Shown here: positions 17,233 through 25,900 of the stretch, piece after piece
How the letters are laid out: every line of letters starts with the position of its first letter
Position numbering within the stretch: position 1 is the first letter of the stretch
Assembly: GCF_003352185.1 (NCBI RefSeq)
Contig: NZ_CP029608.1
Span: 4,092,001 to 4,156,000 of the forward strand
Direction of reading: 5' to 3'
Origin: Pseudomonas kribbensis
Lineage (GTDB): Bacteria; Pseudomonadota; Gammaproteobacteria; Pseudomonadales; Pseudomonadaceae
Length of the DNA stretch: 64,000 bases
The notes under the pieces: model-generated
What the model was told of the DNA's origin: nothing
Databases searched by the model: none
What the model saw: the letters and a program-made list of their open reading frames with translations, nothing else
Position numbers and translations under genes: made by a program

Positions 17233-17792
17233 GTGTTTTGAGTGACGCCGATATTCTGCAAGCACAGAACGGTGCGGAGCTGGAAATCATCGATTTCGAT
17301 GTTCAATGCCTGCGCTCGTCCAGCTATCTGCTTCGGTTGCACGACCGATTGCTGGTTCGCGATTCCGCGCCGGTCGTCATCGACAGCCGCTCAACGGACA
17401 CGGCTTCCTTATTCAGCGAAGTCACGATACCGGCCGAAGGTTATGTGTTGGAGCCCGGAAAACTTTACCTGGCTTCATCGGTGGAAAGGCTGCGGTTGGG
17501 GCACAACCTGTGTGCCGATATGGGTCTGCTGTCGTGCTATGCCCGCATTGGACTGAATCTGAATTTCGGTTCCAATTTCGTGGCAGCCACTTTCGGCATG
17601 GGCATCGCCTCAAGGCTGACACTGGAAATCATCAACCTGTCTCACGACCGCATTCGAATCTATCCCGGTGTCAAGTTCTGCCACTTGCGATTCCATCAAC
17701 AGCTTTCTCCTAGCAGCTCCCCGTATTCGGGTATTTATGCGGCTGGAGAACAGACACTGCCAACGAACTTCAACCTCAAACCGGCGCGATAA
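17229..17792 (+). CDS. dCTP deaminase-like protein (DCD/dUTPase superfamily)
   Basis: A 187-residue protein with a GTG start that overlaps the kinase gene's stop (GTGA); GGAG lies eight bases upstream. It keeps the dCTP deaminase landmarks: SCYARIG at 102-108, where Arg106 matches the conserved Arg of E. coli Dcd, and LTLEIINL with Glu133 at the place of the catalytic glutamate, then the terminal beta strand IRIYPGVKFCHLRF. The length is close to E. coli Dcd (193). Members deaminate dCTP to dUTP, or act as dUTPases, or both; phage-defence deaminases that drain dCTP also belong here. The exact activity is not decided by these motifs. It ends the three-gene operon; hemB is convergent 25 bases further on. 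Confidence 0.78.
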   Translation: MSVLSDADILQAQNGAELEIIDFDVQCLRSSSYLLRLHDRLLVRDSAPVVIDSRSTDTASLFSEVTIPAEGYVLEPGKLYLASSVERLRLGHNLCADMGLLSCYARIGLNLNFGSNFVAATFGMGIASRLTLEIINLSHDRIRIYPGVKFCHLRFHQQLSPSSSPYSGIYAAGEQTLPTNFNLKPAR

Positions 17793-17817
17793 ACGCCGGC
17801 GCAACACTGTTCCGGTT

Positions 17818-18792
17818 TCAGATCCCGGCCAGGGCCAGGTCCATCGCAAAGTAAGTGAAGATCAGATCCGCACCGGCGCGCTTGATCGCACCGAGGCTTT
17901 CGCGCACCACGCGATCTTCGTCGATGGCCCCGGCCTGGGCGCCGAACTTGATCATCGCGTACTCGCCGCTGACCTGATACGCCGATAACGGCAGGTTCGA
18001 GGCTTCACGGATGTCACGGATGATGTCGAGGTACGCGCCGGCCGGTTTGACCATCAGCGCATCGGCGCCTTCCTGCTCGTCGAGCAACGATTCGCGCAGG
18101 GCTTCACGGCGGTTCATCGGGTTCATCTGATAGCTTTTGCGGTCGCCTTTCAGCGCGCTGCCACCGGCCTCGCGGAACGGGCCGTAGAGCGCCGAGGCGA
18201 ATTTGGTCGAGTAAGCCATGATCGGAATCTGCGTGAAGCCGGCATCGTCCAGCGCCCGGCGAATCGCCCGCACCTGGCCGTCCATCGCCGCCGACGGCGC
18301 GATCACATCGGCACCGGCACGGGCGGCAGCCACGGCTTGCTTGCCGAGGTTGATCAGGGTCTGGTCGTTGTCGACTTCATGGTTGTGCATCACGCCGCAA
18401 TGGCCGTGGTCGGTGTACTCGCAGAAGCAGGTGTCGGACATCACGATCATTTCCGGCACCGCGTCCTTGGCGATCCGCGACATGCGCGACACCAGCCCGT
18501 TTTCGCGCCAGGTGTCGCTGCCGTTGGCGTCCAGGTGATGGGACACGCCGAAGGTCATCACCGACTTGATCCCGGCACGGGCGTAACGCTCGATCTCGCT
18601 GGCCAGTTTGCGCTCCGGAATGCGCATCACGCCGGGCATGCTCTTGATCGGCACGAAGTCATCGATTTCTTCTTCGACGAAGATCGGCAGTACCAGATCG
18701 TTGAGCGAAAACTCGGTTTCCTGGAACAGGCTGCGCAGGCTCGCATTGCGGCGCAGACGGCGTGGACGTGCTTCGGGGAACTGACTGGACAT
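17818..18792 (-). CDS. hemB: Delta-aminolevulinic acid dehydratase, zinc-type (porphobilinogen synthase)
   Basis: A 324-residue enzyme that condenses two 5-aminolevulinates to porphobilinogen in heme synthesis. Both active-site lysines are present: Lys197 (MAYSTKFAS) and the Schiff-base Lys249 (LMVKPAGAY). The metal site is of the zinc kind, with Cys122, Cys124 and Cys132 in [14 protein letters not shown]. The sequence tracks the E. coli enzyme closely. The main HemB of P. aeruginosa is magnesium-dependent and lacks this cysteine triad, so this gene looks like a second, zinc-dependent copy. AGGAAAGG lies upstream of the ATG. It is convergent with the deaminase-like gene. Confidence 0.95.
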   Translation of the reverse strand: MSSQFPEARPRRLRRNASLRSLFQETEFSLNDLVLPIFVEEEIDDFVPIKSMPGVMRIPERKLASEIERYARAGIKSVMTFGVSHHLDANGSDTWRENGLVSRMSRIAKDAVPEMIVMSDTCFCEYTDHGHCGVMHNHEVDNDQTLINLGKQAVAAARAGADVIAPSAAMDGQVRAIRRALDDAGFTQIPIMAYSTKFASALYGPFREAGGSALKGDRKSYQMNPMNRREALRESLLDEQEGADALMVKPAGAYLDIIRDIREASNLPLSAYQVSGEYAMIKFGAQAGAIDEDRVVRESLGAIKRAGADLIFTYFAMDLALAGI

Positions 18793-18897
18793 GGGGCCTT
18801 TCCTGAAAAACGGGCAGATGAGACGAAAGTCGTAGGGGGCGAAGCTTATGCCTTGCGGGGGACGGGGTACAAACCTGGATCAATCAACAGTGCATTA

Positions 18898-18926
18898 CCG
18901 GGCGCGCAATAATGTGCGCACCCGGC
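18898..18926. repeat. Hairpin between hemB and glutathione transferase
   Basis: CCGGGCGCGCA and GTGCGCACCCGG flank ATAAT, giving an imperfect GC-rich stem. There is no T-run on either strand, so it is at best a weak terminator or processing signal for the minus-strand transferase gene that ends at 18937. Confidence 0.45.
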
Positions 18927-18936
18927 TCACACCGAC

Positions 18937-19635
18937 TTATGAAGGGATGGTCAAACCGCGCACCACCGCCGGCCGCGCCAGAAAGCGCTCCAGCACCCGG
19001 GTGACGTTCGGGAAGTCCTTGATGCCGACCAGATCGCCCGCCTCGTAGAACCCGATCAGGTTGCGAACCCACGGAAACGTGGCGATGTCGGCGATGGTGT
19101 AGCGTTCGCCCATGATCCAGTCACGTCCTTCGAGGCGGGTGTTGAGGACGCTGAGCAGGCGTTTGCTTTCGTCGACGTAGCGGTCGCGGGGACGCTTGTC
19201 TTCGTAATCCTTGCCGGCGAACTTGTTGAAGAAACCGAGCTGGCCGAACATCGGGCCGATGCCGCCCATCTGGAACATCAGCCACTGAATGGTTTCGTAG
19301 CGCAGCGCGCCTTCCTGGGCCAGCAACTGGCCGCTTTTGTCGGCGAGGTAAATCAGGATCGCGCCGGACTCGAACAACGGCAGCGGTTTGTCCTCGGGGC
19401 CGTGGGGGTCGAGGATCGCCGGGATCTTGTTGTTCGGGTTCAGTGACAGGAACTCCGGGGACATCTGGTCGTTGGTGTCAAAGCCCACGCGGTGCGGCTC
19501 GTAGGGCAGACCGATCTCTTCGAGCATGATCGAGACCTTGACGCCGTTGGGGGTCGGCAGGGAATAGAGCTGAATCCAGTCAGGGTACTGCGCCGGCCAC
19601 TTCTGGGTGATCGGGAACGCGGACAGATCGGTCAT
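18937..19635 (-). CDS. Glutathione S-transferase (YfcG/YghU-like)
   Basis: A protein of about 232 residues. The N-terminal thioredoxin-like domain has IQLYSLPTPNGVKVSIMLEEIGLPYE, the asparagine-containing active-site loop (TPNG) of the Nu-class/YfcG-YghU transferases. NNKIPAILDP and LFESGAILIYLADKSG then form the glutathione-binding segment. This branch acts mostly as disulfide-bond reductases using glutathione rather than as conjugating enzymes. I start at the ATG at 19635 (MTDLSAF); the ATG three codons upstream is an alternative. The following 295 bases to the histidine phosphatase gene hold no gene that I can support. Confidence 0.9.
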   Translation of the reverse strand: MTDLSAFPITQKWPAQYPDWIQLYSLPTPNGVKVSIMLEEIGLPYEPHRVGFDTNDQMSPEFLSLNPNNKIPAILDPHGPEDKPLPLFESGAILIYLADKSGQLLAQEGALRYETIQWLMFQMGGIGPMFGQLGFFNKFAGKDYEDKRPRDRYVDESKRLLSVLNTRLEGRDWIMGERYTIADIATFPWVRNLIGFYEAGDLVGIKDFPNVTRVLERFLARPAVVRGLTIPS

Positions 19636-19869
19636 GTGTAGCATCCAGTCACAAAATGAAAGGCCTGAGCATAATCCACGTTTTCCGCGCTGGCTCGGGT
19701 TCTTTTTGTCCCGGCCAGCGGACTTACTTAAATCCGCAACATCCTGTCGCTAACCTTGCGCCTGCCCGTTCTGTGACATCGCTAAAGTGCGCCCCGGCGA
19801 GCGGATCGAACCAACGGCCTCGTGAGAGCTCCAAGGAAACCATTCAAGACAGGGAAATGACCCGGGCCC

Positions 19870-19883
19870 GACCGCCTGCGGTC
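19870..19883. repeat. Small palindromic stem GACCG-CCTG-CGGTC
   Basis: A five-base-pair perfect stem with a four-base loop, in the leader about 50 bases upstream of the histidine phosphatase start. It may be a leader hairpin. I see no other recognisable element in the spacer 19636-19930. Confidence 0.35.
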
Positions 19884-19930
19884 TAGAGGTTTGTCAGCCT
19901 TAACCGAACAGACTGAAGACCCCTTATCTC

Positions 19931-20605
19931 ATGACGAACTTGATGAAAGTCGCCAGACGCTTCAAACATCGCGCCTACGTTGCCCTGCCCTCGCTGCTGG
20001 CGGTGAGCGCGCTGTTTCTGTCCCTCGAATCCAGCGAAAGCCGCGCGCAACCGGTGGACGGCACCCAGACCCTGATCTTTCTGCGTCACGGGGAAAAACC
20101 TGCCGGCGGGCTCGGCCAGCTCAACTGCCAGGGCCTGAACCGAGCCATCGAGCTGTCGACCCTGCTGCCGGAGAAGTTCGGCAAGGCCGACTACGTGTTC
20201 GCCGCCAACCCGACGCGCAATGTCGAGGAAGGCGAGCTGGACAACTCCTACAGCTACATCCGCCCCCTGATGACCATCAGCCCCGCCGCGATCAAGCTCG
20301 GCCTGCCGGTGAACATCGAGTTCTCGGCCAATGACACCAGCGACCTGGCCCGGGAACTGATCGCCGACAAGTACCACAACTCGATCATCTACACCGCGTG
20401 GTCCCACGGTTACCTGCCGGAGCTGATCAACAAGGTCGCCGGCAAGGCGGTGGGCGAGAAACAGACCATCACCGAGGACTGGGCGTCCGGTGACTATGAC
20501 TCGCTGTACGTGCTGACCCTGACCTGGCACAACGGCAAAGCCAGCCTGCAAAGCCACAGCTACAAGCAGGGGCTGGACAACGGCAAGGTCACTTGCCCGA
20601 CCTGA
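19931..20605 (+). CDS. Histidine phosphatase family protein, exported or membrane-anchored
   Basis: A 224-residue protein with an N-terminal basic region and one hydrophobic helix (VALPSLLAVSALFLSL, about 17-33) that is a signal peptide or anchor, then SRAQPVDG. The phosphatase signature RHGEK follows in LIFLRHGEKPAGGL, where the His is the phosphate acceptor. A second catalytic His lies in AWSHGYLPEL. It is therefore a periplasmic branch-2-like histidine acid phosphatase relative. The substrate is not known. A REP pair lies just after its stop codon, typical for transcript ends in this group. Confidence 0.85.
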   Translation: MTNLMKVARRFKHRAYVALPSLLAVSALFLSLESSESRAQPVDGTQTLIFLRHGEKPAGGLGQLNCQGLNRAIELSTLLPEKFGKADYVFAANPTRNVEEGELDNSYSYIRPLMTISPAAIKLGLPVNIEFSANDTSDLARELIADKYHNSIIYTAWSHGYLPELINKVAGKAVGEKQTITEDWASGDYDSLYVLTLTWHNGKASLQSHSYKQGLDNGKVTCPT

Positions 20606-20631
20606 GTTTTGTACTGCCTGATCTCCCCCTT

Positions 20632-20723
20632 TCGCGGGCAAGCCCGCTCCCACATTCAATCTTGTGCCGAACTCAAATGACCGGTTCAGCAGATCTCCAG
20701 TGTGGGAGCGGGCTTGCCCGCGA
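20632..20723. repeat. REP inverted pair (BIME-like)
   Basis: Two copies of a 23-base element are in perfect inverted orientation: 20632-20654 (TCGCGGGCAAGCCCGCTCCC at its start) and its reverse complement at 20701-20723. Each copy contains its own GCGGGC-AA-GCCCGC palindrome. This is the common repetitive extragenic palindrome of fluorescent pseudomonads. It lies between convergent genes. Confidence 0.92.
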
Positions 20724-20743
20724 AGAGGCCGCTGAATACAGCA

Positions 20744-21847
20744 TCAAGCCTTCTGATTCAGGCGATCGTGCAGATATTCAAGGACTGCTTTCTGCTCCCC
20801 GGCAAACTCGATCCGCGCACCCTTCTTCTCGCGCTGGAACACATACATCGGGTCGTAATACTCACGCAGCAAGCCTTCGATCCAGCCCTGGTGCAAGTCC
20901 ACCGAACCACTGCGCCCCTGCTCGGCCAGTGCGTCTTCCATCAACAACAGCATTCGCCGGTGGCGTTCGCCGCCCAGACGTTTCTGCACATTGTTCAGGC
21001 TCTCGAGCAAGCGTTCAGAGAACAGCACGAAACCCTGCTCGCCATGCACCGCCGAAAACTCGGCCGACAGGTCCACCACGTAATCACGCAGGATCCGCTG
21101 CACCCGATCCTCGAAGCTGTCCTCCAGCCAGACCATCGGGTACTGCTGCATGCCCTGATACAACGGCAGCGGCAGCGCGCAACTGCCTACCACCCGGCTC
21201 TCGTCTTCGAGGACGAACTGGTCGATACCGGCGTCGCGTTTCTTGAGAAGGTCGATGGCCAGGCGGTTTTCGAAGTCGATGTTCGATGGCTGGCCGGTGG
21301 CGCGCTTGCCGAAGCTGGAGCCGCGATGGTTGGCGTGGCCTTCCAGATCCAGACCGTTACGCAACTGCACCAGCAGTTCGGTCTTGCCAGTGCCGGTCAT
21401 GCCGCCCAGCAGCACGAAATCACACTGGTTCACCGCTTGTTCGAGGGTGTCGATCAGGAAGTTGCGCAGGGCCTTGTAACCGCCACCGATGCGCGGATAG
21501 TCGATCCCGGCCTCGCTCTTGAGCCACTGCTGGGTGATCTGCGAGCGCAGGCCACCGCGAAAGCAATAGAGATAACCGTCAGGATGGGCCCGGGCGAATT
21601 CGGCCCAGGCCTCGATGCGTTCGGCCTTCACCGCGCCGGACACCAGATGGTGGCCCAGTTCGATGGCGGCCTGCTGACCATGCTGTTTGTAGCAGGTGCC
21701 GACCTTTTGCCGTTCGAGGTCATTCATCAGCGGCAGATTGACCGCCCCGGGGAACGCGCCCTTGTGAAACTCGACCGGCGCACGGGCATCCATCAGCGGC
21801 CGGTCGTTGAGGAAAATGTCGCGGTAATCGGTGCAGTCGCGGAGCAT
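20744..21847 (-). CDS. selU: tRNA 2-selenouridine synthase
   Basis: A 367-residue enzyme (also called MnmH/YbbB) that replaces the sulfur of 2-thiouridine at the wobble position of Lys, Glu and Gln tRNAs with selenium, using selenophosphate. The N-terminal rhodanese domain has the catalytic Cys95 in [11 protein letters not shown]. The C-terminal part has a P-loop, GGMTGTGKT at 148-156. The start ATG overlaps the selD stop as TGATG, so SelU is translationally coupled to its selenium donor enzyme. The start was chosen on that overlap; an open frame continues upstream. Confidence 0.95.
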   Translation of the reverse strand: MLRDCTDYRDIFLNDRPLMDARAPVEFHKGAFPGAVNLPLMNDLERQKVGTCYKQHGQQAAIELGHHLVSGAVKAERIEAWAEFARAHPDGYLYCFRGGLRSQITQQWLKSEAGIDYPRIGGGYKALRNFLIDTLEQAVNQCDFVLLGGMTGTGKTELLVQLRNGLDLEGHANHRGSSFGKRATGQPSNIDFENRLAIDLLKKRDAGIDQFVLEDESRVVGSCALPLPLYQGMQQYPMVWLEDSFEDRVQRILRDYVVDLSAEFSAVHGEQGFVLFSERLLESLNNVQKRLGGERHRRMLLLMEDALAEQGRSGSVDLHQGWIEGLLREYYDPMYVFQREKKGARIEFAGEQKAVLEYLHDRLNQKA

Positions 21848-22881
21848 CAAATCACCTCGACTGCGTGGGTCTGTCGCTCGACCAGCTCGCCGATCGGCGC
21901 CAGGTTCAGGCCCAGCTCTGCGGCTACCGCGAGGAATTCGGCGTTGCCTTCCGGGGTCACGGCCAGCAGCAGGCCGCCGCTGGTCTGCGGATCGCACAGC
22001 ACCCGCTTGTGCAGTTCCTGCACGCGTCCGAGCTTGCTTGAATAGCTGTCGAAATTGCGCAAGGTGCCGCCGGGTACGCAGCCCTGATCGAGGTAGTACT
22101 CGACGCTGTCCAGACGCGGCACGCGGTCATAGGCGATGCGCGCGGTGAGGTGGCTGCCGTCGGCCATTTCCACTAGATGCCCGAGCAGGCCGAAACCGGT
22201 GACGTCGGTCATCGCGGTCACTCCGGACAACTTGCCGAAACGGCTGCCGGGTTTGTTCAGCGTGCACATCCAGTCCCGGGCCACGCCAATGTCGGCGTTA
22301 CGCAGCTTGCCCTTCTTTTCCGCGGTGGTGAGGATGCCGATGCCCAGCGGTTTGGTCAGGTACAGCAGGCATCCGGCGGTGGCGGTGTCGTTGCGCTTCA
22401 TGAAGCGCTTTTCCACCAGACCGGTGACGGCCAGACCGAAGATCGGTTCCGGCGCATCGATCGAATGGCCACCGGCCAACGGAATACCCGCCGCGTCGCA
22501 CACCGCACGACCACCGCGAATCACTTCCCGCGCCACTTCCGGCGCCAGTACGTTCACCGGCCAGCCGAGGATGGCAATGGCCATCAACGGGTCACCGCCC
22601 ATGGCGTAGATATCGCTGATCGCATTGGTCGCGGCGATACGGCCGAAGTCGAACGGGTCATCGACGATCGGCATGAAGAAGTCGGTGGTCGACACCACAC
22701 CGCGTTCGGCATCGATTTCATACACCGCCGCGTCATCGCGCGAGGCGTTGCCGACCCACAGTTTCGGGTCGAGGTTCTGCGCGCCGCTGCCGGCAAGGAT
22801 CACTTCCAGCACCTGCGGCGAAATCTTGCAGCCGCAACCGGCACCGTGGCTGTATTGGGTCAGACGGATGGGTTCGCTCAT
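21847..22881 (-). CDS. selD: Selenide, water dikinase (selenophosphate synthetase)
   Basis: A 344-residue enzyme making selenophosphate from selenide and ATP. The N-terminal motif [14 protein letters not shown] carries the catalytic Cys16 (a cysteine rather than selenocysteine form) and Lys19. Further on come the AIRS-type ATP-binding segments with [13 protein letters not shown] and [18 protein letters not shown]. It forms a two-gene operon with selU (TGATG overlap). No selA or selB lies in the window, so the local selenium use that can be documented is tRNA modification. Confidence 0.96.
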   Translation of the reverse strand: MSEPIRLTQYSHGAGCGCKISPQVLEVILAGSGAQNLDPKLWVGNASRDDAAVYEIDAERGVVSTTDFFMPIVDDPFDFGRIAATNAISDIYAMGGDPLMAIAILGWPVNVLAPEVAREVIRGGRAVCDAAGIPLAGGHSIDAPEPIFGLAVTGLVEKRFMKRNDTATAGCLLYLTKPLGIGILTTAEKKGKLRNADIGVARDWMCTLNKPGSRFGKLSGVTAMTDVTGFGLLGHLVEMADGSHLTARIAYDRVPRLDSVEYYLDQGCVPGGTLRNFDSYSSKLGRVQELHKRVLCDPQTSGGLLLAVTPEGNAEFLAVAAELGLNLAPIGELVERQTHAVEVI

Positions 22882-22935
22882 GGGGCAACCTCTGGCTGGG
22901 AATGGGGCGGATTCTAGCAGAGGGGATTGCCGAGC

Positions 22936-22960
22936 AAAAAAAACCGCCCTTTCGGGCGGT
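22936..22960 (-). terminator. Rho-independent terminator after giant autotransporter
   Basis: Read on the minus strand, ACCGCCC-GAAA-GGGCGGT is followed by eight T. It lies 20 bases after the stop codon of the autotransporter gene and just before the selD gene, so it separates the two transcripts. Confidence 0.93.
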
Positions 22961-22979
22961 CAAAGTGCTTCGACCACGA

Positions 22980-25900
22980 TCAGAAGCTTTGGCTGAAGCT
23001 GATGGTCATCGCGCTGTCGTTGTTGTCGCTGGACACCTGGCCCGAATAGCCGATGCCGAGCTTGCCGGTCGGGCTGATCTGGAAGTCCACGCCGGCTTCG
23101 AGCAGTGCGCTGTCCTTGGCGATCGGCACGCCCTGGGTGCTGAACGACGCACCGCCGTCGATGAAGGTCAGGTCGGCATCCGGCTTGGTATCGCCGTAGG
23201 CATGCCGCCAGCCGATGGCTGCGCGCGGGGTCAGTTGACTGCCGTTGGCCAGGGTCACCAACTTGCCGATGCGCACACCGAGGGTCGAGTAGGTGATGTC
23301 CTGATCGGCATCGCCCTTCAGGCGCCCCACTCCGCCTTTTTCCTTGGCGGTGTCGCTGTCGTAGTTGACGTAGGCCAGGCCGGCGAACGGTTCGATGGCC
23401 ACGCCGGCCGCATTGATGGCGTAACCCACTTCACCGAACACCTGGGCACTGCGGGCATCGTAGTCAGCCTTCAGACGGTCGTTGTAGGCACCGACGCTGA
23501 CGTCGCGTTTGGTTTCGATGCTGTGCCAGCTGTAAGCCGCGCCGAGGCGCACGGCCAGTGCATCGAACTGCGAACTCAGGTACGCCGCCAGGTGGTAGCT
23601 GTCGACCTTGGCATCGGAGTTGCGATCGTGGGCGTTGAGGTTGCCACGGGTGTAACCCGCGGCCATCCCGGCGCGCCATTGATCGTCGAGCTGCTTGTCG
23701 GTGCCGAGCATGAAACCGCCGAGGCTGCGATCGACTTTCGCCGTGTTGCTGTCGCCGCCCATGTCGCCCCAGGCACCGATGGCACGGGCCCAGCCGACCA
23801 TTTCACCGTGACAGCCGCTGCTGCTCAACTGGGTGTCACTCGGTGCCAGCGTGCGACGTGGATCGTCCGACGCGCTGCAAGTCGGTTGACGCATGCGGTC
23901 GTTGACCGCTTCACGCACGAAACGTGAATCCTCAAGGACCGCGCTCGCGGTGCTGGCATGGATTTCCCCCGACAGACTGTCGAAGGCGTGACGCGCACCG
24001 GCCACGCTGAGGTTGACGATTTCGTTCTGCAAAGCAGCGCCCGCCGGACCGTTGCGCATCAATGCCGAAGCGGTGTTGCGCTGGTTGCGGGTGGCGGCCA
24101 CGTCGGCGAACGAATTGCCGTTGCGGCTGACCACCAGGTTCACCGCGTCAGGGCTGTACACCAGCGCCGTGTCGAGGAACGCGTATTGCGGCAGATCGGC
24201 GGCGCTGAACGTGCCATTCACGCCACCGCCGGCGGTGATCAGTGAGTACACGGTGTTGCCGGTAAACGGCGCCAGGCTGTTCACTTGCAGGCCACCGCCC
24301 AGGGTTGCCGTGCCGCCGACAGCCAGAGGCGTAGCGGTTGGCGAGCTGACGGTCAGGGCCAGCACACCGTCCGGGGCGTTGGTCAGGTTGCCCGCCACAC
24401 TCAAGGTGCCGTCACCGCCACCGGAGGCCACCACACCGTGGTTGACCACCGAACCGACGCTGCCGTTACCGCTCAGGGCTGCGCCGTTGGCCACGGTCAC
24501 TTGTCCGCCCAGAGAGGCGCGCGCCGCACGGCTGCCGACTTGCAGCACACCTTGATCCACCGACACGGTGCCGCTGAATGGTTGGTCGCCGGTCAACAGC
24601 ATGCGCGCCGCACCGCGTTTTGCCAGTGCGCCGACGCCACTCAGACGACCATTGAACTGGCCATCGGTGTTCTGCTGGAACACTACCGAAGCGTTATCGA
24701 CGATATTGCCTTGCAGGCTGGTGGTGTTACCGACCAGCGTACCGCCGCTGACGGTGGTGCCACCGCTGTAAGTGTTGGCTGCGGTGAGGATCAGGGTGCC
24801 GGAGTCGAGTTTCTCGATCCCGCCAGTGCCAATCAATGGCACATCGATTTGCGTGGTAGCGCCGGCATTGACGCGGATCGGCGCCGGTGTGCCGCCAGGT
24901 CCGTTGACCGGGGTCAGCGTATCGCCGGCATCCGGTACCAGGCTGTAGCCGTTGACGAGGAATTGCAGCCCGGTGAAGTTCTGATTGCCCTGCACGGTGA
25001 CCGTCCCGCCCTGCCCGCCGAACACCGCGAACTGGCCGTTGGAGCCCAGCGCCTGAGTACCGGTCGGGTCGGTCCAGTTGGTGCCCGGACCCCACACGCC
25101 ACTGCCGCCTCCGATGCTGCCGTCCGGGTTGGTCTTGCCGCCGTTCCAGAACTGCACTTCGCCCGGCGTGTTCTGTACCAGCAGGTTGACCTGATTGGCC
25201 AGCGCGGTTTGCAGGGTCAGATTGGCCGCCGAAACCGGCAGGCTGCCGTAGACCAGACCGTTGTCGGTGAGCATGCCGCCGTAGCTGAACAGTTGATACA
25301 CACCGGTGCCGAAGCCGCCGGCGTTAGTGATGTTCAGCGTACCGTCGAGGGTCAGGTTGCCGGCAACGTTGACCACGGTTGTGGAGCTGGCGGCCGAGCC
25401 GAGGGTGAAGTCCAGATTGGTCCCCGAAGACAACGCCAGGGATCCGACCGACAACGGCGTCGCGCTGCCGCCACCCAGCAGGGTCGCACCGCTGGCCAGT
25501 TGCACGGCGCCACCGAACTGGCCGCTGCCGCCGATTTTCGCGCCGCTGGCGACATCGACGCTGGCGCTGTTGAGCACGCCATTGACGTTCAGCGTACCGG
25601 CCTGAACCGAGGTGTTGCCGGTGAAGGTGTTGTTGCCGGTCAACAGCAAGGCGCCGGTACCGGTTTTGTTCAGGATGCCGGCGCCGGTCAGATTGCCGGT
25701 GTAGCTGCCGTCGCTGTTTTGCTCGAAGGTCAGCGTCGCGTTGTTGACGATGGCGCCTTGCAGACTGCTGGTGTCGCCACGGGTGCTGCCGCCGTTCAGC
25801 GTGGTGCCGCCGCTGTAGGTGTTGGCGCCACTGAGCAACAGATCGCCATTGCCGTTTTTCACCAGGCTGCCGCTGCCGGTGACCGCACCGATCAGCGTGG

